Made by a program: the position numbers and the translations under genes
From: UBA3478 sp036782715
GTDB lineage: Bacteria > Bacteroidota > Bacteroidia > Flavobacteriales > Flavobacteriaceae
Assembly (NCBI GenBank): GCA_036782715.1
Contig: DAIPYN010000022.1
Coordinates: 1 to 27,632, forward strand
Reading direction: 5' to 3'
Length of the DNA stretch: 27,632 nt
Shown here: positions 1 through 7,685 of the stretch, in pieces
Layout of the letters: each line of letters begins with the position of its first letter
Numbering within the stretch: the stretch's first letter is position 1
The notes under the pieces: model-generated
The model's database searches: none
Told to the model about the DNA's origin: nothing
Seen by the model: the letters and a program-made list of their open reading frames with translations, nothing else

Positions 1-162
1 ATCGGACACCAAGGCAAGGCACTCAAGCGCGTTGGGACTGAAGCTCGAAAAGATTTGGAGGCTTTCTTTCAGAAACAAATACACTTAGAACTTTACGTGA
101 AGGTGAATAAGGATTGGCGCAGTAATGAAAATCAATTGCGTCGTTTCGGATATCAGGGCTAG
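1..162 (+). CDS. era: GTPase Era, C-terminal fragment (5' end outside the window)
   Basis: This is an open frame from base 1 to a TAG at 160-162, giving 53 residues with no start inside the window. It begins IGHQGKALKRVGTEARKDLE and continues through ELYVKVNKDWR to LRRFGYQG. This matches the KH RNA-binding domain at the end of Era: the IGxxGxxLKxIG loop, then the LxVKVxxdWR strand, then the usual LRRxGY ending. Era is an essential GTPase that binds the 3' end of 16S rRNA and helps mature the 30S subunit. Its G domain lies off the left edge. The gene is followed 51 bp later by der, another ribosome-assembly GTPase, though der has its own candidate promoter in the gap. The family call is secure for such a short fragment because the KH motif is well conserved. 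Confidence 0.9.
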   Translation: MGHQGKALKRVGTEARKDLEAFFQKQIHLELYVKVNKDWRSNENQLRRFGYQG

Positions 163-188
163 AATCACCGCCCTTAACAAAATTCGGC

Positions 189-196
189 TACCTTTG
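189..196 (+). promoter_or_regulatory. Candidate Bacteroidota -7 box for der
   Basis: TACCTTTG matches the TAnnTTTG consensus at all fixed positions. It lies in the 51-bp era-der gap, 17 nt before the der ATG, so transcription would start near 203 and leave a leader of about 10 nt. I see no convincing TTG -33 element. Confidence 0.5.
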
Positions 197-213
197 CGCC
201 TACAAATTTTTCT

Positions 214-1515
214 ATGGGAGCTATTGTTGCTATTGTGGGACGTCCGAATGTTGGAAAGTCGACTTTTTTTAACCGACTCATTCAGCGGAGAGAGGCTATT
301 GTCGATGCGGTAAGTGGGGTAACCCGTGACCGCCACTATGGCAAGACCGACTGGAACGGCCGCGAATTCACTGTCATCGATACGGGCGGATACGTTAAAG
401 GTTCTGAAGATGTCTTCGAACTCGAAATCGATAAGCAAGTAGAATTAGCCATAGATGAAGCTGATGCAATTATTTTTATGGTTGATGTCGAGTCAGGGGT
501 AACTGGGATGGACCAGGACGTTGCCAAACTCCTTCGTCGACACGATAAACCCGTTTTTCTGACCATCAATAAGGTTGATAACGCCATGCGTGAAGCCGAT
601 GCGGTTGAATTTTACGCATTGGGTTTGGGTGATTACTTTACTATCTCATCCATCAATGGTGGGGGTTCTGGGGATTTACTTGACGCTGTTGTTGAGGTAT
701 TACCTGACGAGCCTGAATTAGAAGACGAATTGCCGCGTTTTGCTGTGGTGGGTCGTCCGAATGCAGGGAAGTCATCGTTTATCAATGCACTTTTAGGTGA
801 AGATCGCTTCATTGTAACTGATATTGCCGGTACTACCAGAGATGCGACCGACACCAAATACAATCGATTCGGATTCGAATTTAACTTAGTCGATACGGCT
901 GGTATTCGAAGAAAGGCGAAAGTAAAAGAAGACCTAGAATTTTATTCGGTCATGCGTTCGGTACGTGCCATCGAGCATTGTGATGTCGCTATTCTAATTC
1001 TAGATGCCACTAGAGGTTTTGATGGTCAAGTGCAGAATATCTTTTGGTTAGCCCATCGCAATAATAAAGGAATTGTAGTCTTAGTAAATAAATGGGATCT
1101 GGTAGAGAAAGAAACCAATAGCGTTCGCGATTACACCAAGAAGATTCGCGAGGCAATGGAACCCTTTACCGATGTGCCGATCATCTTTGTTTCGGCGCTT
1201 GAGAAACAGCGTATCTACAAAGCCATTGAAACCGCTGTTGAGGTTTATGAAAACCGATCTAAGCGTGTGCCTACCCATAAGCTGAATGATGTGATGCTGC
1301 CGCTTATTGAACATTATCCGCCACCATCGCTGAAAGGAAAGTATGTGAAGATTAAATTCTGTACGCAGTTACCCGGGCATTATCCGCAGTTTGCGTTTTT
1401 CTGTAATCTACCTCAGTATGTGAAAGATCCGTACAAGCGTTACTTAGAAAATCAGCTTCGTAAGAACTTCAATTTTGAGGGAGTTCCTGTGACCATATTC
1501 ATGCGTAAGAAATAA
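214..1515 (+). CDS. der: Ribosome-assembly GTPase Der (EngA)
   Basis: The 433-residue product has the tandem G-domain layout unique to Der. G domain 1 has the P-loop GRPNVGKS at 9-16, TRD at 37-39, DTGG at 56-59 and NKVD at 119-122. G domain 2 has GRPNAGKS at 180-187, DTAG at 227-230 and NKWD at 292-295. A KH-like domain fills about residues 350-433. The acidic linker near 164-173 separates the two G domains. Der is a cytoplasmic GTPase needed for 50S subunit maturation. The length is shorter than the E. coli protein (490) and typical of the phylum. The ATG at 214 starts only eight residues before the first P-loop, as in homologues. The stop lies 3 bp from that of the convergent TPM gene, with no terminator between them. 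Confidence 0.97.
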   Translation: MGAIVAIVGRPNVGKSTFFNRLIQRREAIVDAVSGVTRDRHYGKTDWNGREFTVIDTGGYVKGSEDVFELEIDKQVELAIDEADAIIFMVDVESGVTGMDQDVAKLLRRHDKPVFLTINKVDNAMREADAVEFYALGLGDYFTISSINGGGSGDLLDAVVEVLPDEPELEDELPRFAVVGRPNAGKSSFINALLGEDRFIVTDIAGTTRDATDTKYNRFGFEFNLVDTAGIRRKAKVKEDLEFYSVMRSVRAIEHCDVAILILDATRGFDGQVQNIFWLAHRNNKGIVVLVNKWDLVEKETNSVRDYTKKIREAMEPFTDVPIIFVSALEKQRIYKAIETAVEVYENRSKRVPTHKLNDVMLPLIEHYPPPSLKGKYVKIKFCTQLPGHYPQFAFFCNLPQYVKDPYKRYLENQLRKNFNFEGVPVTIFMRKK

Positions 1516-1518
1516 GGG

Positions 1519-2307
1519 TTACCAACCGCCAGAGGCACCGCCTCCGCCGCCAAAACCTCCGCCGAATCCTCCGCCGAATCCTCCGCCTCCAAAGCTACCA
1601 CCTCCACCGAAGCTACCGCCACCGCTGCGTCTTCCTAGAGAGCTAAGGATGAGAACGTCCATGAGGTCAGGGCCGCGCATACCGCCGCCGTTTGATCCGC
1701 CACCGCCTTTGCGAGAGATCATGCTAACCACAATAAGAACGATAATCATAAGAAATACGAAGGCTCCGAATTTATCCTTCTTTGAGGCTCGAAGGTTACG
1801 ATCTTCGGTGTAGGCTCCGGTAAGCACCTCGACAATCGCATCGGTACCTGCATCTAGTCCGCCGTAATAGTCTCCATTTTTGAATTCAGGAATGATTCGG
1901 GTTTCGATGATTCGTTTTGAAAGGGCATCGGTTAATCGATCTTCAACACCATAGCCCGTATTGATTCCTATACGGCGATCGTCTCGAGCGAGTAAGATCA
2001 GAATACCATTATCCTTGCCTGCCTGTCCAATTCCCCAAGCACTTAACCAATTAGCACCTAGAAACTGAATGTCTTCACCTTCTGCAGAAGGAATGCTAAC
2101 CACTACGATTTGTGTTGAGGTAGAATCAGCGTAGCGAATTAACTTCTGAGTAAGTGCACGCTCTTCATCATTACTTAAAACATCTGCATAGTCATATAGC
2201 GCAGTCTGCTTGGCAGGTTTGTTGGGAATCTGCATTTGTGCCCAGGCACCAACTACGGCTCCTAACGCTAAGAGGAAGAATAATTTAACCTTTAGAGATT
2301 GAGTCAT
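1519..2307 (-). CDS. Secreted TPM-domain protein with a membrane segment and Gly-rich tail (YgcG type)
   Basis: The 262-residue product starts with a signal peptide (hydrophobic at about 9-22, probable cleavage after AWA). A TPM domain follows at about 37-165, containing LYDYADVLSNDEE, KDNGILILLARDDRRIGINTGYG and the YYGGLDAG motif. A transmembrane helix lies at about 181-198. The tail at about 229-262 is almost only Gly, Ser and Phe (GGGSFGGGG units) and ends GASGGW. TPM_phosphatase proteins are membrane-anchored with the domain on the outer side; phosphatase or stress roles have been proposed for some relatives, but the substrate here is unknown. It is the last gene of the M23-MerR-lemA-TPM-TPM cluster and overlaps the preceding TPM gene by 23 bp, which suggests translational coupling. 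The short repeats in the tail make assembly or length errors possible there. Confidence 0.88.
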   Translation of the reverse strand: MTQSLKVKLFFLLALGAVVGAWAQMQIPNKPAKQTALYDYADVLSNDEERALTQKLIRYADSTSTQIVVVSIPSAEGEDIQFLGANWLSAWGIGQAGKDNGILILLARDDRRIGINTGYGVEDRLTDALSKRIIETRIIPEFKNGDYYGGLDAGTDAIVEVLTGAYTEDRNLRASKKDKFGAFVFLMIIVLIVVSMISRKGGGGSNGGGMRGPDLMDVLILSSLGRRSGGGSFGGGGSFGGGGFGGGFGGGFGGGGGASGGW

Positions 2308-2722
2308 CGAGTTCGTTTTGGTCGTCAGATTGATAGGGGAAATATATTTTGAGTACTTGACCGGCTTCAGTAATACCGGCTATTAAACCTTCTGCAAATG
2401 CCGATTTTTTAAAAGCTGTTTGCATTTGATCTCGAGTAGAATCCCAGAAGTCTGCGGGTACTTTTTCGTTGATCCCTTGATCGCCGAAAATGCTAAAAGC
2501 ATGATCCTCGTAGGCTAGATAAAAGAGCACGCCGTTGCGCGCTTCTGTTTGATGCATTTCTAATTCTTGAAATACCTCGACCGCTCTTTCTAAAGTGTTT
2601 TTGCCTTTACTACTTGCCTCGATGTGAACCCTTATTTCTCCAGAGGTATTTTTCTCAGCAGTCTTGATCGCTGAAACGATCTGTTCTTCTTCTATTTTAC
2701 TAAAAAGTTCTTCAGCCTTCAT
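2285..2722 (-). CDS. Cytoplasmic TPM-domain protein
   Basis: This 145-residue protein has no signal peptide. It begins with a short helix (MKAEELFSKIEEEQIVSAI), then shows TPM features: NTSGEIRVHIE at about 26-36, ARNGVLFYLAYEDHAFSIFGDQGI at about 60-84, and AFAEGLIAGI towards the end. The tail is polar and rich in Asp, Asn and Gln. It pairs with the secreted TPM protein downstream, as in other Bacteroidota where LemA is followed by one soluble and one membrane TPM protein. Its ATG directly abuts the lemA stop (TAAATG), and its end overlaps the next gene by 23 bp. The biochemical role is not established; the call rests on the domain and the conserved gene order. Confidence 0.85.
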   Translation of the reverse strand: MKAEELFSKIEEEQIVSAIKTAEKNTSGEIRVHIEASSKGKNTLERAVEVFQELEMHQTEARNGVLFYLAYEDHAFSIFGDQGINEKVPADFWDSTRDQMQTAFKKSAFAEGLIAGITEAGQVLKIYFPYQSDDQNELDDSISKG

Positions 2723-2871
2723 TTAGAAATTGAAGTTTACTTCAGGAGCACTCTCNNNNNNNNNNNNNNNNNNNNNNNNNNNNNNNNNNNNNNNNNNNNN
2801 NNNNNNNNNNNNNNNNNNNNNNNNNNNNNNNNNNNNNNNNNNNNNNNNNNNNNNNAATAACTTTTTTTCAT
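2723..2871 (-). CDS. lemA: LemA-family protein, both ends visible, middle lost in a sequence gap
   Basis: On the minus strand an ATG at 2871-2869 overlaps the MerR stop as ATGA and reads M-K-K-S-Y before running into Ns. On the far side of the gap, 2755-2723 reads ESAPEVNFNF then TAA, the APEVxF-type ending seen in LemA proteins of this phylum. The next gene's ATG follows at once. LemA proteins are about 190-200 residues, with an N-terminal membrane segment followed by a helical domain facing outwards. About 570 bp should lie between the two ends, far more than the 100 Ns drawn. I infer lemA from the C-terminal peptide and from the MerR-lemA-TPM-TPM gene order; the core domain itself cannot be seen. 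Confidence 0.65.
2756..2855. other. Assembly gap of 100 Ns
   Basis: Exactly 100 unknown bases, the usual placeholder for a gap of unknown size. It lies inside lemA, so the true missing length is probably several hundred bases. The two flanks fit one continuous operon, which supports the join being in the right order and orientation. Confidence 0.97.
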
Positions 2872-3200
2872 TTTAAGCTGTCTTTTAGATGGATGAGTTG
2901 TTGTTTGATTGATTCTAATTTACGAACGATTTCTTCGTTCTTCTTATAGGTTTTCTTGTTGTTTTTAAGTTCAGTCTTTGCTCCCTCAAGGGTGAACCCA
3001 CGTTCTTTGACAAGCTCATAGATTCGCTTTAATTGCTGAACATCTTCAGGGGTAAACCTTCGATCTCCCTTAGCGTTTTTCTTGGGCTTAATACCGTCGA
3101 ATTCTTTTTCCCAGAATCGAATAAGCGAAGTATTCACCTCAAATGCCTCGGCTACCTCACCGATTGAATAGTACCGTTTATCGCGAAGATTGAGTTCCAT
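2868..3200 (-). CDS. MerR-family transcriptional regulator
   Basis: The 110-residue product has a MerR-type winged helix-turn-helix at about 10-76: YYSIGEVAEAFEVNTSLIRFWEKEF, then the wing with KGDRRFTPEDVQQLKRI, then ERGFTLEGAKTEL. A charged helix at about 80-110 could be a short dimerisation coil. There is no C-terminal effector domain and no cysteine, so it is not a metal or redox sensor of the classic kind. Its ATG overlaps the M23 peptidase stop by one base (TAATG), and its TGA overlaps the lemA start (ATGA). It sits inside an envelope-related cluster, so control of that cluster or of peptidoglycan genes is a reasonable guess, but no operator is visible. Confidence 0.92.
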   Translation of the reverse strand: MELNLRDKRYYSIGEVAEAFEVNTSLIRFWEKEFDGIKPKKNAKGDRRFTPEDVQQLKRIYELVKERGFTLEGAKTELKNNKKTYKKNEEIVRKLESIKQQLIHLKDSLK

Positions 3201-4189
3201 TAATCGAGAGATTGGTTAGATAAGGAGGCACGCTGACTGAGAATTTCATAGTCTGCTGCCGATAAAGTTCCCGCGTAGAAATCGATCGGATTAACCTGCT
3301 TGCGATCTTTATGCACCTCATAATGCAGGTGAGATCCTAAGGAACGACCCGTATTACCTACATAACCGATAATATCGCCGCGTTTTACTTTTTGACCGCG
3401 TCGAACATTATACTTCGAAAGGTGACCGTAAATGGTTACATAGCCGAAGCCATGATCGATTCTAATATGTTTACCGAGCCCAGAGGCGCGTTGATCCGCT
3501 CTTTTGACCACCCCATCACCTGTGGCGAAAATGGGGGTTCCTATTGGAGCAGAAAAGTCCATTCCATAGTGAAACTTACGCATCTTGGTAAAAGGATCAG
3601 AACGCCATCCATAACCTGAAGCCATTCTTCTGAGGTCTTCGTTCTTTACCGGCTGAATGGTGGGTATAGCCCCTAAATATTCTTTTCGTTTCGGAAGCAT
3701 ATCAGAAATATCGTCAAGCGATCGAGATTGATTCACGATGGCCTTTTCAATGACGTCTAGACTCTGCGCTGCATCTTTGATGAGTTCTGAATTATTCTGC
3801 CCTTCGTATTTGCGGTAGCGATTCACCCCACCAAAACCAGAATAATATTGTTCTTCAGGGATCGGATCCATCTCGAAATACAGACGGTAAACCTCGTTAT
3901 CTCGCTGTCTTAAATTTTCGAGAGCCTCTGCCGTGCGGTCGAGACGCTTAATAAAATTCTGATAGTCTTGTTTGTAATTATCTAATTCGCGTTGTAGAAC
4001 GATCTCGTTTGAATTGCGTACCCACCCTAGTTGGTTAAACGAATAAAAGATCGCTGCCCCTGATAGCGCCGAAGCCATAAAAAACAGACCAAACTGCCAT
4101 AATTTGCGAAGAGGCCTCGAGGCAACCTTTCGATACGACAGGGTATCTGGGTCGTAGTAATACTTCTGCTTGCGCTTTTGGTCTTTCAA
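3200..4189 (-). CDS. Membrane-anchored M23 metallopeptidase (LytM/peptidoglycan endopeptidase type)
   Basis: The 329-residue product has a basic cytoplasmic N-terminus, a single transmembrane segment at about 31-51, a periplasmic helical stretch at about 55-170, and an M23 domain at about 190-303. Expected zinc ligands are H207 and D211 in HYGMDF and H289 in HLHYEVH; H256 in YGHL and H287 are the expected catalytic histidines. All are present, so the enzyme is probably active and not a degenerate LytM factor. It should cleave peptide cross-links in peptidoglycan. The start is TTG at 4189: an in-frame stop lies three codons upstream and the next ATG is inside the membrane helix. The N-terminal YYYDPDTLSYRK also looks like that of relatives. 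It diverges from alaS, heads the MerR-lemA-TPM cluster, and has a perfect -7 box 17 nt upstream. Confidence 0.93.
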   Translation of the reverse strand: MKDQKRKQKYYYDPDTLSYRKVASRPLRKLWQFGLFFMASALSGAAIFYSFNQLGWVRNSNEIVLQRELDNYKQDYQNFIKRLDRTAEALENLRQRDNEVYRLYFEMDPIPEEQYYSGFGGVNRYRKYEGQNNSELIKDAAQSLDVIEKAIVNQSRSLDDISDMLPKRKEYLGAIPTIQPVKNEDLRRMASGYGWRSDPFTKMRKFHYGMDFSAPIGTPIFATGDGVVKRADQRASGLGKHIRIDHGFGYVTIYGHLSKYNVRRGQKVKRGDIIGYVGNTGRSLGSHLHYEVHKDRKQVNPIDFYAGTLSAADYEILSQRASLSNQSLD

Positions 4190-4206
4190 ATTGTCCTATT
4201 TTTGGG

Positions 4207-4214
4207 CAAAATTA
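4207..4214 (-). promoter_or_regulatory. Candidate -7 box for the M23-MerR-lemA-TPM operon
   Basis: On the minus strand this reads TAATTTTG, a full match to TAnnTTTG, 17 nt before the TTG start of the M23 gene. It lies only 11 bp from the divergent alaS box, so the two promoters must compete for the same DNA. Confidence 0.5.
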
Positions 4215-4225
4215 CCACTCAAAGA

Positions 4226-4233
4226 TACGTTTT
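4226..4233 (+). promoter_or_regulatory. Candidate -7 box for alaS, leaderless spacing
   Basis: TACGTTTT matches TAnnTTTG at all but the last fixed position and ends 4 nt before the ATG at 4238. Transcription would begin at or next to the start codon. Confidence 0.4.
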
Positions 4234-4237
4234 TGAT

Positions 4238-6850
4238 ATGAACGCGAATCTCGTCCGCAAGACCTTCTTAGATTTCTTTAAATCGAAAGGACACCAAATC
4301 GTTCCTTCAGCACCCCTAGTGATGAAAAACGACCCCACACTTTTATTTACGAATGCGGGTATGAATCCGTTCAAAGAGTATTTTCTGGGGAACACGGAGG
4401 CCGCCGATAAGCGCGTTGCAGATACCCAGAAATGCCTTCGAGTAAGTGGTAAGCACAACGATCTAGAAGAGGTAGGTAAGGACACGTATCACCACACCCT
4501 TTTTGAAATGCTCGGTAACTGGAGTTTCGGAGATTACTTCAAAAAAGAAGCTATTTCTTGGGCTTGGGAGCTTTTAACCGAAGTGTATAAGCTAGACAAG
4601 GATCGTATCTACGTAACGATTTTTGAAGGGAGCGATGATGCCGATCAGCTTTCAAAAGACACCGAAGCCTATGAGCTTTGGAAAGAGTTTGTCGCAGAGG
4701 AGCGCATACTTCTTGGAAACAAAAAAGACAATTTCTGGGAAATGGGAGAGCAAGGCCCTTGTGGTCCTTGTTCTGAAATTCACATTGATCTTCGCTCTGA
4801 TAAGGAGCGTCAATCAACCCCAGGAGATCAATTAGTCAATGCCGATCATCCCCAAGTCGTTGAAATCTGGAACCTCGTTTTCATGCAATTCAATCGCAAG
4901 GCCAACGGAAGCCTAGAGCCGCTGCCTGCTAAGCACGTCGATACAGGAATGGGCTTTGAAAGATTATGTATGGCCCTTCAGGGTAAGCAGTCGAACTACG
5001 ATACCGATGTATTTACTCCGCTCATTAGTTCGTTAGAAAAAATCAGCGGCCAAGCCTATGGAAAAGAAGAATCTACTGATATCGCTATTCGTGTAATTGT
5101 CGATCACGTTCGTGCGGTTGCTTTTGCTATTGCTGACGGACAACTTCCTTCAAATAACGGGGCTGGCTATGTCATTCGAAGAATTTTACGCAGAGCTATT
5201 CGTTACGGATTCACATTCTTAGGTCAATCTGAACCTTTCGTATACCGCCTTGTGGATATGCTTGAAGCTGAAATGGGAGAGGCATTTCCTGAATTAACCG
5301 CTCAGAAGACCCTGATCACTTCGGTAATCAAAGAAGAGGAGCAATCGTTTTTAGCTACCCTTGAAGCGGGATTAAAACGCCTAGACAGTTTACTTAACGA
5401 GACAAGCAATAAGCAACTCTCAGGAGAAAAGGCTTTTGAATTATACGATACCTTCGGTTTCCCAATTGACCTTACCGCGCTTATACTTTCAGAGAAGGGT
5501 TACACTTACGATGAAAAGGGTTTCAAAGAAGCATTAGCCGCCCAAAAGCAGCGTTCAAAGGCAGATGCAACCTCAGAAAAGAGTGATTGGGTCACCGTAA
5601 ATGCAGGTTCTGGAGAAGGATTTGTCGGTTACGATCACCTTAAAGTAAGTGGCGTGCAGATTTTGAAATACCGAGAGATTAAACAGAAGAAGGAGCAGCT
5701 CTTTCAACTCGTTTTAAATACTACTCCTTTCTATCCTGAAGGAGGAGGCCAGGTTGGAGATCGCGGGGTGTTACGTTCAGATGTGGGTGATATTCACATC
5801 TACACCACCAAAAAAGAGAATAATGAGATTCTGCATTTTACAAAGAAGCTAACTAGCTCAATAGAAGGAACATTTACGGCCGTCGTAGATCAAGAAGCCC
5901 GTAGAGATACTACCGCTAACCACACGGCTACTCACCTATTACATCAAGCGCTTAGAGAAGTTTTAGGTACGCATGTAGAGCAACGTGGTTCATCGGTTCA
6001 ACCGGGTAGCTTGCGATTTGATTTTTCTCACTTTGCAAAGATGACTACTGAAGAACTTACTGAGGTAGAACGATTAGTGAATCACAGAATTCATGAAGGT
6101 CTTGCCCTTGTTGAAGCCCGATCGGTTGCCATGGAAACGGCAATCGCTGAGGGTGCGATGGCGCTATTCGGAGAGAAGTACGGGGATACCGTAAGAACGA
6201 TTCGTTTCGGAGAATCCATCGAGCTTTGTGGGGGTACTCACGTTAATAACACCTCAGAAATCTGGCAATTTAAGATAGTAAGTGAGGGGGGAGTTGCAGC
6301 AGGTATCCGACGCATTGAAGCGATTACGGCGAAAGGGGTTAGAGAGTATTACAGCGAAAGAGAAGTATTAATTCAGCAGCTAACCGAACGTTTTCCAAAA
6401 GCGCAAGACCTAGTAAAAGCGGTCGATGACACACTTGGTGAACTTACTGCCATCAAACAAGAAAGAGACGCACTCGTTGCCGAAAAAATCAAGCATATTA
6501 AATCGGCGATTGGTACGCGAATCACTGAGATAGACGGTATTCAGTTTGCAGCCGTTCCCGTTGATTTGGATGCTGCTGCCATGAAGCAGATATCATTTGA
6601 TTTAGCAGCCCAACACAAAGGATTGTGTCTAGTACTCGGAGCACAGGTGGGAGAAAAGGCACTACTGTCGATTTATATCGATAAAGAAATCGTAGCCACT
6701 AAAGGGCTTAGTGCCTCGAAGATGATACGCGAATTAGGCTCACACATCCAAGGGGGTGGAGGAGGACAAGATTTCTTCGCTACTGCCGGAGGAAAGAACC
6801 CGGCGGGGATTCCACAGGCCTTAGAAGCAGCCAAAGCACTCTTTAACTAG
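4238..6850 (+). CDS. alaS: Alanyl-tRNA synthetase
   Basis: The 870-residue enzyme charges tRNA-Ala with alanine in the cytoplasm. The class II catalytic core occupies about the first 240 residues, including RKTFLDFFKSKGH near the start, SGKHNDLEEVG and GPCGPCSEIH. The editing domain carries the zinc-binding set HTATH (H562, H566) and CGGTH (C664, H668), so mischarged Ser/Gly can be hydrolysed. The C-terminal DHHA1 domain ends with the glycine stretch HIQGGGGGQDFFATAGG. I chose the ATG at 4238, giving MNANLVRKTF, because homologues begin there. The frame is open further upstream to a TTG at 4178, but that extension would run into the divergent promoter region. The stop shares the palindrome CTAG with the convergent DUF4136 gene. 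Confidence 0.98.
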   Translation: MNANLVRKTFLDFFKSKGHQIVPSAPLVMKNDPTLLFTNAGMNPFKEYFLGNTEAADKRVADTQKCLRVSGKHNDLEEVGKDTYHHTLFEMLGNWSFGDYFKKEAISWAWELLTEVYKLDKDRIYVTIFEGSDDADQLSKDTEAYELWKEFVAEERILLGNKKDNFWEMGEQGPCGPCSEIHIDLRSDKERQSTPGDQLVNADHPQVVEIWNLVFMQFNRKANGSLEPLPAKHVDTGMGFERLCMALQGKQSNYDTDVFTPLISSLEKISGQAYGKEESTDIAIRVIVDHVRAVAFAIADGQLPSNNGAGYVIRRILRRAIRYGFTFLGQSEPFVYRLVDMLEAEMGEAFPELTAQKTLITSVIKEEEQSFLATLEAGLKRLDSLLNETSNKQLSGEKAFELYDTFGFPIDLTALILSEKGYTYDEKGFKEALAAQKQRSKADATSEKSDWVTVNAGSGEGFVGYDHLKVSGVQILKYREIKQKKEQLFQLVLNTTPFYPEGGGQVGDRGVLRSDVGDIHIYTTKKENNEILHFTKKLTSSIEGTFTAVVDQEARRDTTANHTATHLLHQALREVLGTHVEQRGSSVQPGSLRFDFSHFAKMTTEELTEVERLVNHRIHEGLALVEARSVAMETAIAEGAMALFGEKYGDTVRTIRFGESIELCGGTHVNNTSEIWQFKIVSEGGVAAGIRRIEAITAKGVREYYSEREVLIQQLTERFPKAQDLVKAVDDTLGELTAIKQERDALVAEKIKHIKSAIGTRITEIDGIQFAAVPVDLDAAAMKQISFDLAAQHKGLCLVLGAQVGEKALLSIYIDKEIVATKGLSASKMIRELGSHIQGGGGGQDFFATAGGKNPAGIPQALEAAKALFN

Positions 6851-7386
6851 CGAATCGGATATTTCGCTAAAATCGCCGAAACGTACCGATCGATCAATTT
6901 CTGACGACCCTCTGGGTTAGTCACATTGGTCAATATACCGCTGCCTTTACCTTGCCAAATGAGTTGCTTCTTTTCGGCATCTAAGATATCAATGAGGAGC
7001 ACGCCTCGATCATAGGTACTTACCACCTGATTATTCATCGGTCCCCACATCCAAGGACTAAATCCCCAACCCCAGCCAATACCCCAAGCCTGGTTGTTGA
7101 TGTCTACTCTAGATTCTTCGTCGGTAGCAATGCTGATGAGTAGATCGGCGTTTTCAGCAAGTACATATCCTTTCGCGGTCATTTGCGACTCGATCGACTT
7201 TAGAATACGTCGCTTATCGAGATCAGAGATTTCAGCCTGATCAATCGTCGGTTTATAGAAAGCGAAACTCGAGTAATTCGAAAAATTCACTTCGGTATCG
7301 TAGTCGGTAAAGACTCGAATTGAACTGCAGGAGGCAAGCAGCAACAGGCTTAAAAAAGCCCCAAATAAGTACATTGATTTTTTCAT
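6847..7386 (-). CDS. DUF4136 lipoprotein
   Basis: The 179-residue product has a lipoprotein signal with lipobox LLASC and lipidated C20. The mature part starts with the DUF4136 signature: VFTDYDTEVNFSNYSSFAFY. It also contains the central region with an ADLLISIATDEESRVDINNQ-like strand and a Trp/Gly-rich loop (GWGWGFSPWMWG). It ends with RQKLIDRYVSAILAKYP, as expected of the family. DUF4136 proteins are small periplasmic or outer-membrane lipoproteins of unknown function. The gene stands alone: the DUF5522 gene upstream is 63 bp away and the downstream neighbour is convergent alaS. Its TAG overlaps the alaS TAG within CTAG, so the two 3' ends cannot be separated by a terminator. Confidence 0.9.
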   Translation of the reverse strand: MKKSMYLFGAFLSLLLLASCSSIRVFTDYDTEVNFSNYSSFAFYKPTIDQAEISDLDKRRILKSIESQMTAKGYVLAENADLLISIATDEESRVDINNQAWGIGWGWGFSPWMWGPMNNQVVSTYDRGVLLIDILDAEKKQLIWQGKGSGILTNVTNPEGRQKLIDRYVSAILAKYPIR

Positions 7387-7449
7387 AGCATGTTCGTTTA
7401 ACTAACTCACTATGAAGTTACAACCCAAAGTCGATATGAGTCAATAGCT

Positions 7450-7608
7450 TTAGGCTCTTCGATTTTGCTTAGGATCATACCCATAAGGGCAATGACGGCA
7501 GCCGCTTTCACAGCAGTATCCTCTTTTTAAATGATATTTTTCGGTAAATACCCGATAGCCATTTTCAGTGTAGTAGTCGCCTTCTTCGACGGGAATATGC
7601 TTTTTCAC
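7450..7608 (-). CDS. Small cysteine-rich DUF5522 protein
   Basis: The 52-residue product has the DUF5522 pattern: EEGDYYTENGYRVFTEKYH, then LKRGYCCESGCRHCPYGY. The four cysteines plus a histidine (CCxxGCxHC) suggest metal binding or disulfides; the function is unknown. I chose the GTG at 7608. It gives MKKHIPVEEGDYY, close to the family's usual length, and lies 4 nt after a perfect -7 box. The frame stays open to a GTG at 7692, which would give 80 residues and overlap the start of the divergent gene by 7 bp. The extra 28 residues contain two more cysteines but do not look like the family. Either start is possible; the domain call is firm. Confidence 0.82.
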   Translation of the reverse strand: MKKHIPVEEGDYYTENGYRVFTEKYHLKRGYCCESGCRHCPYGYDPKQNRRA

Positions 7609-7612
7609 GCCA

Positions 7613-7620
7613 CAAAGATA
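7613..7620 (-). promoter_or_regulatory. Candidate -7 box for the DUF5522 gene, leaderless spacing
   Basis: On the minus strand this reads TATCTTTG, a full TAnnTTTG match, followed by 4 nt and then GTG at 7608. Its position inside the longer 7692 reading frame is a reason to prefer the short start. Confidence 0.45.
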
Positions 7621-7673
7621 AGACTGTAGACAAGTTGTGAAAACTTCAGGTTGCTTTACCGTCACATTCCCGA

Positions 7674-7681
7674 TAACTTTA
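7674..7681 (+). promoter_or_regulatory. Candidate -7 box for the ACC-deaminase-like gene, leaderless spacing
   Basis: TAACTTTA matches TAnnTTTG except for the final base and lies exactly 4 nt before the ATG at 7686. It heads the three-gene unit ending with hemL. Confidence 0.4.
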
Positions 7682-7685
7682 TCCG

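Noticed and set aside
85..438. A 117-codon open frame on the - strand across the era-der junction
   Set aside because: It is antisense to the Era KH domain and the Der P-loop, both unmistakable, and its product resembles nothing.
1540..1625. GC-rich repetitive stretch that could suggest a repeat element
   Set aside because: It encodes the Gly-rich tail of the TPM protein (GGGSFGGGG units) in frame, so it is coding low complexity.
4178..4237. A 20-codon upstream extension of alaS starting at TTG 4178
   Set aside because: Homologues start at MNANLVRKTF; the extension would cover the divergent promoters and the start of the M23 gene.
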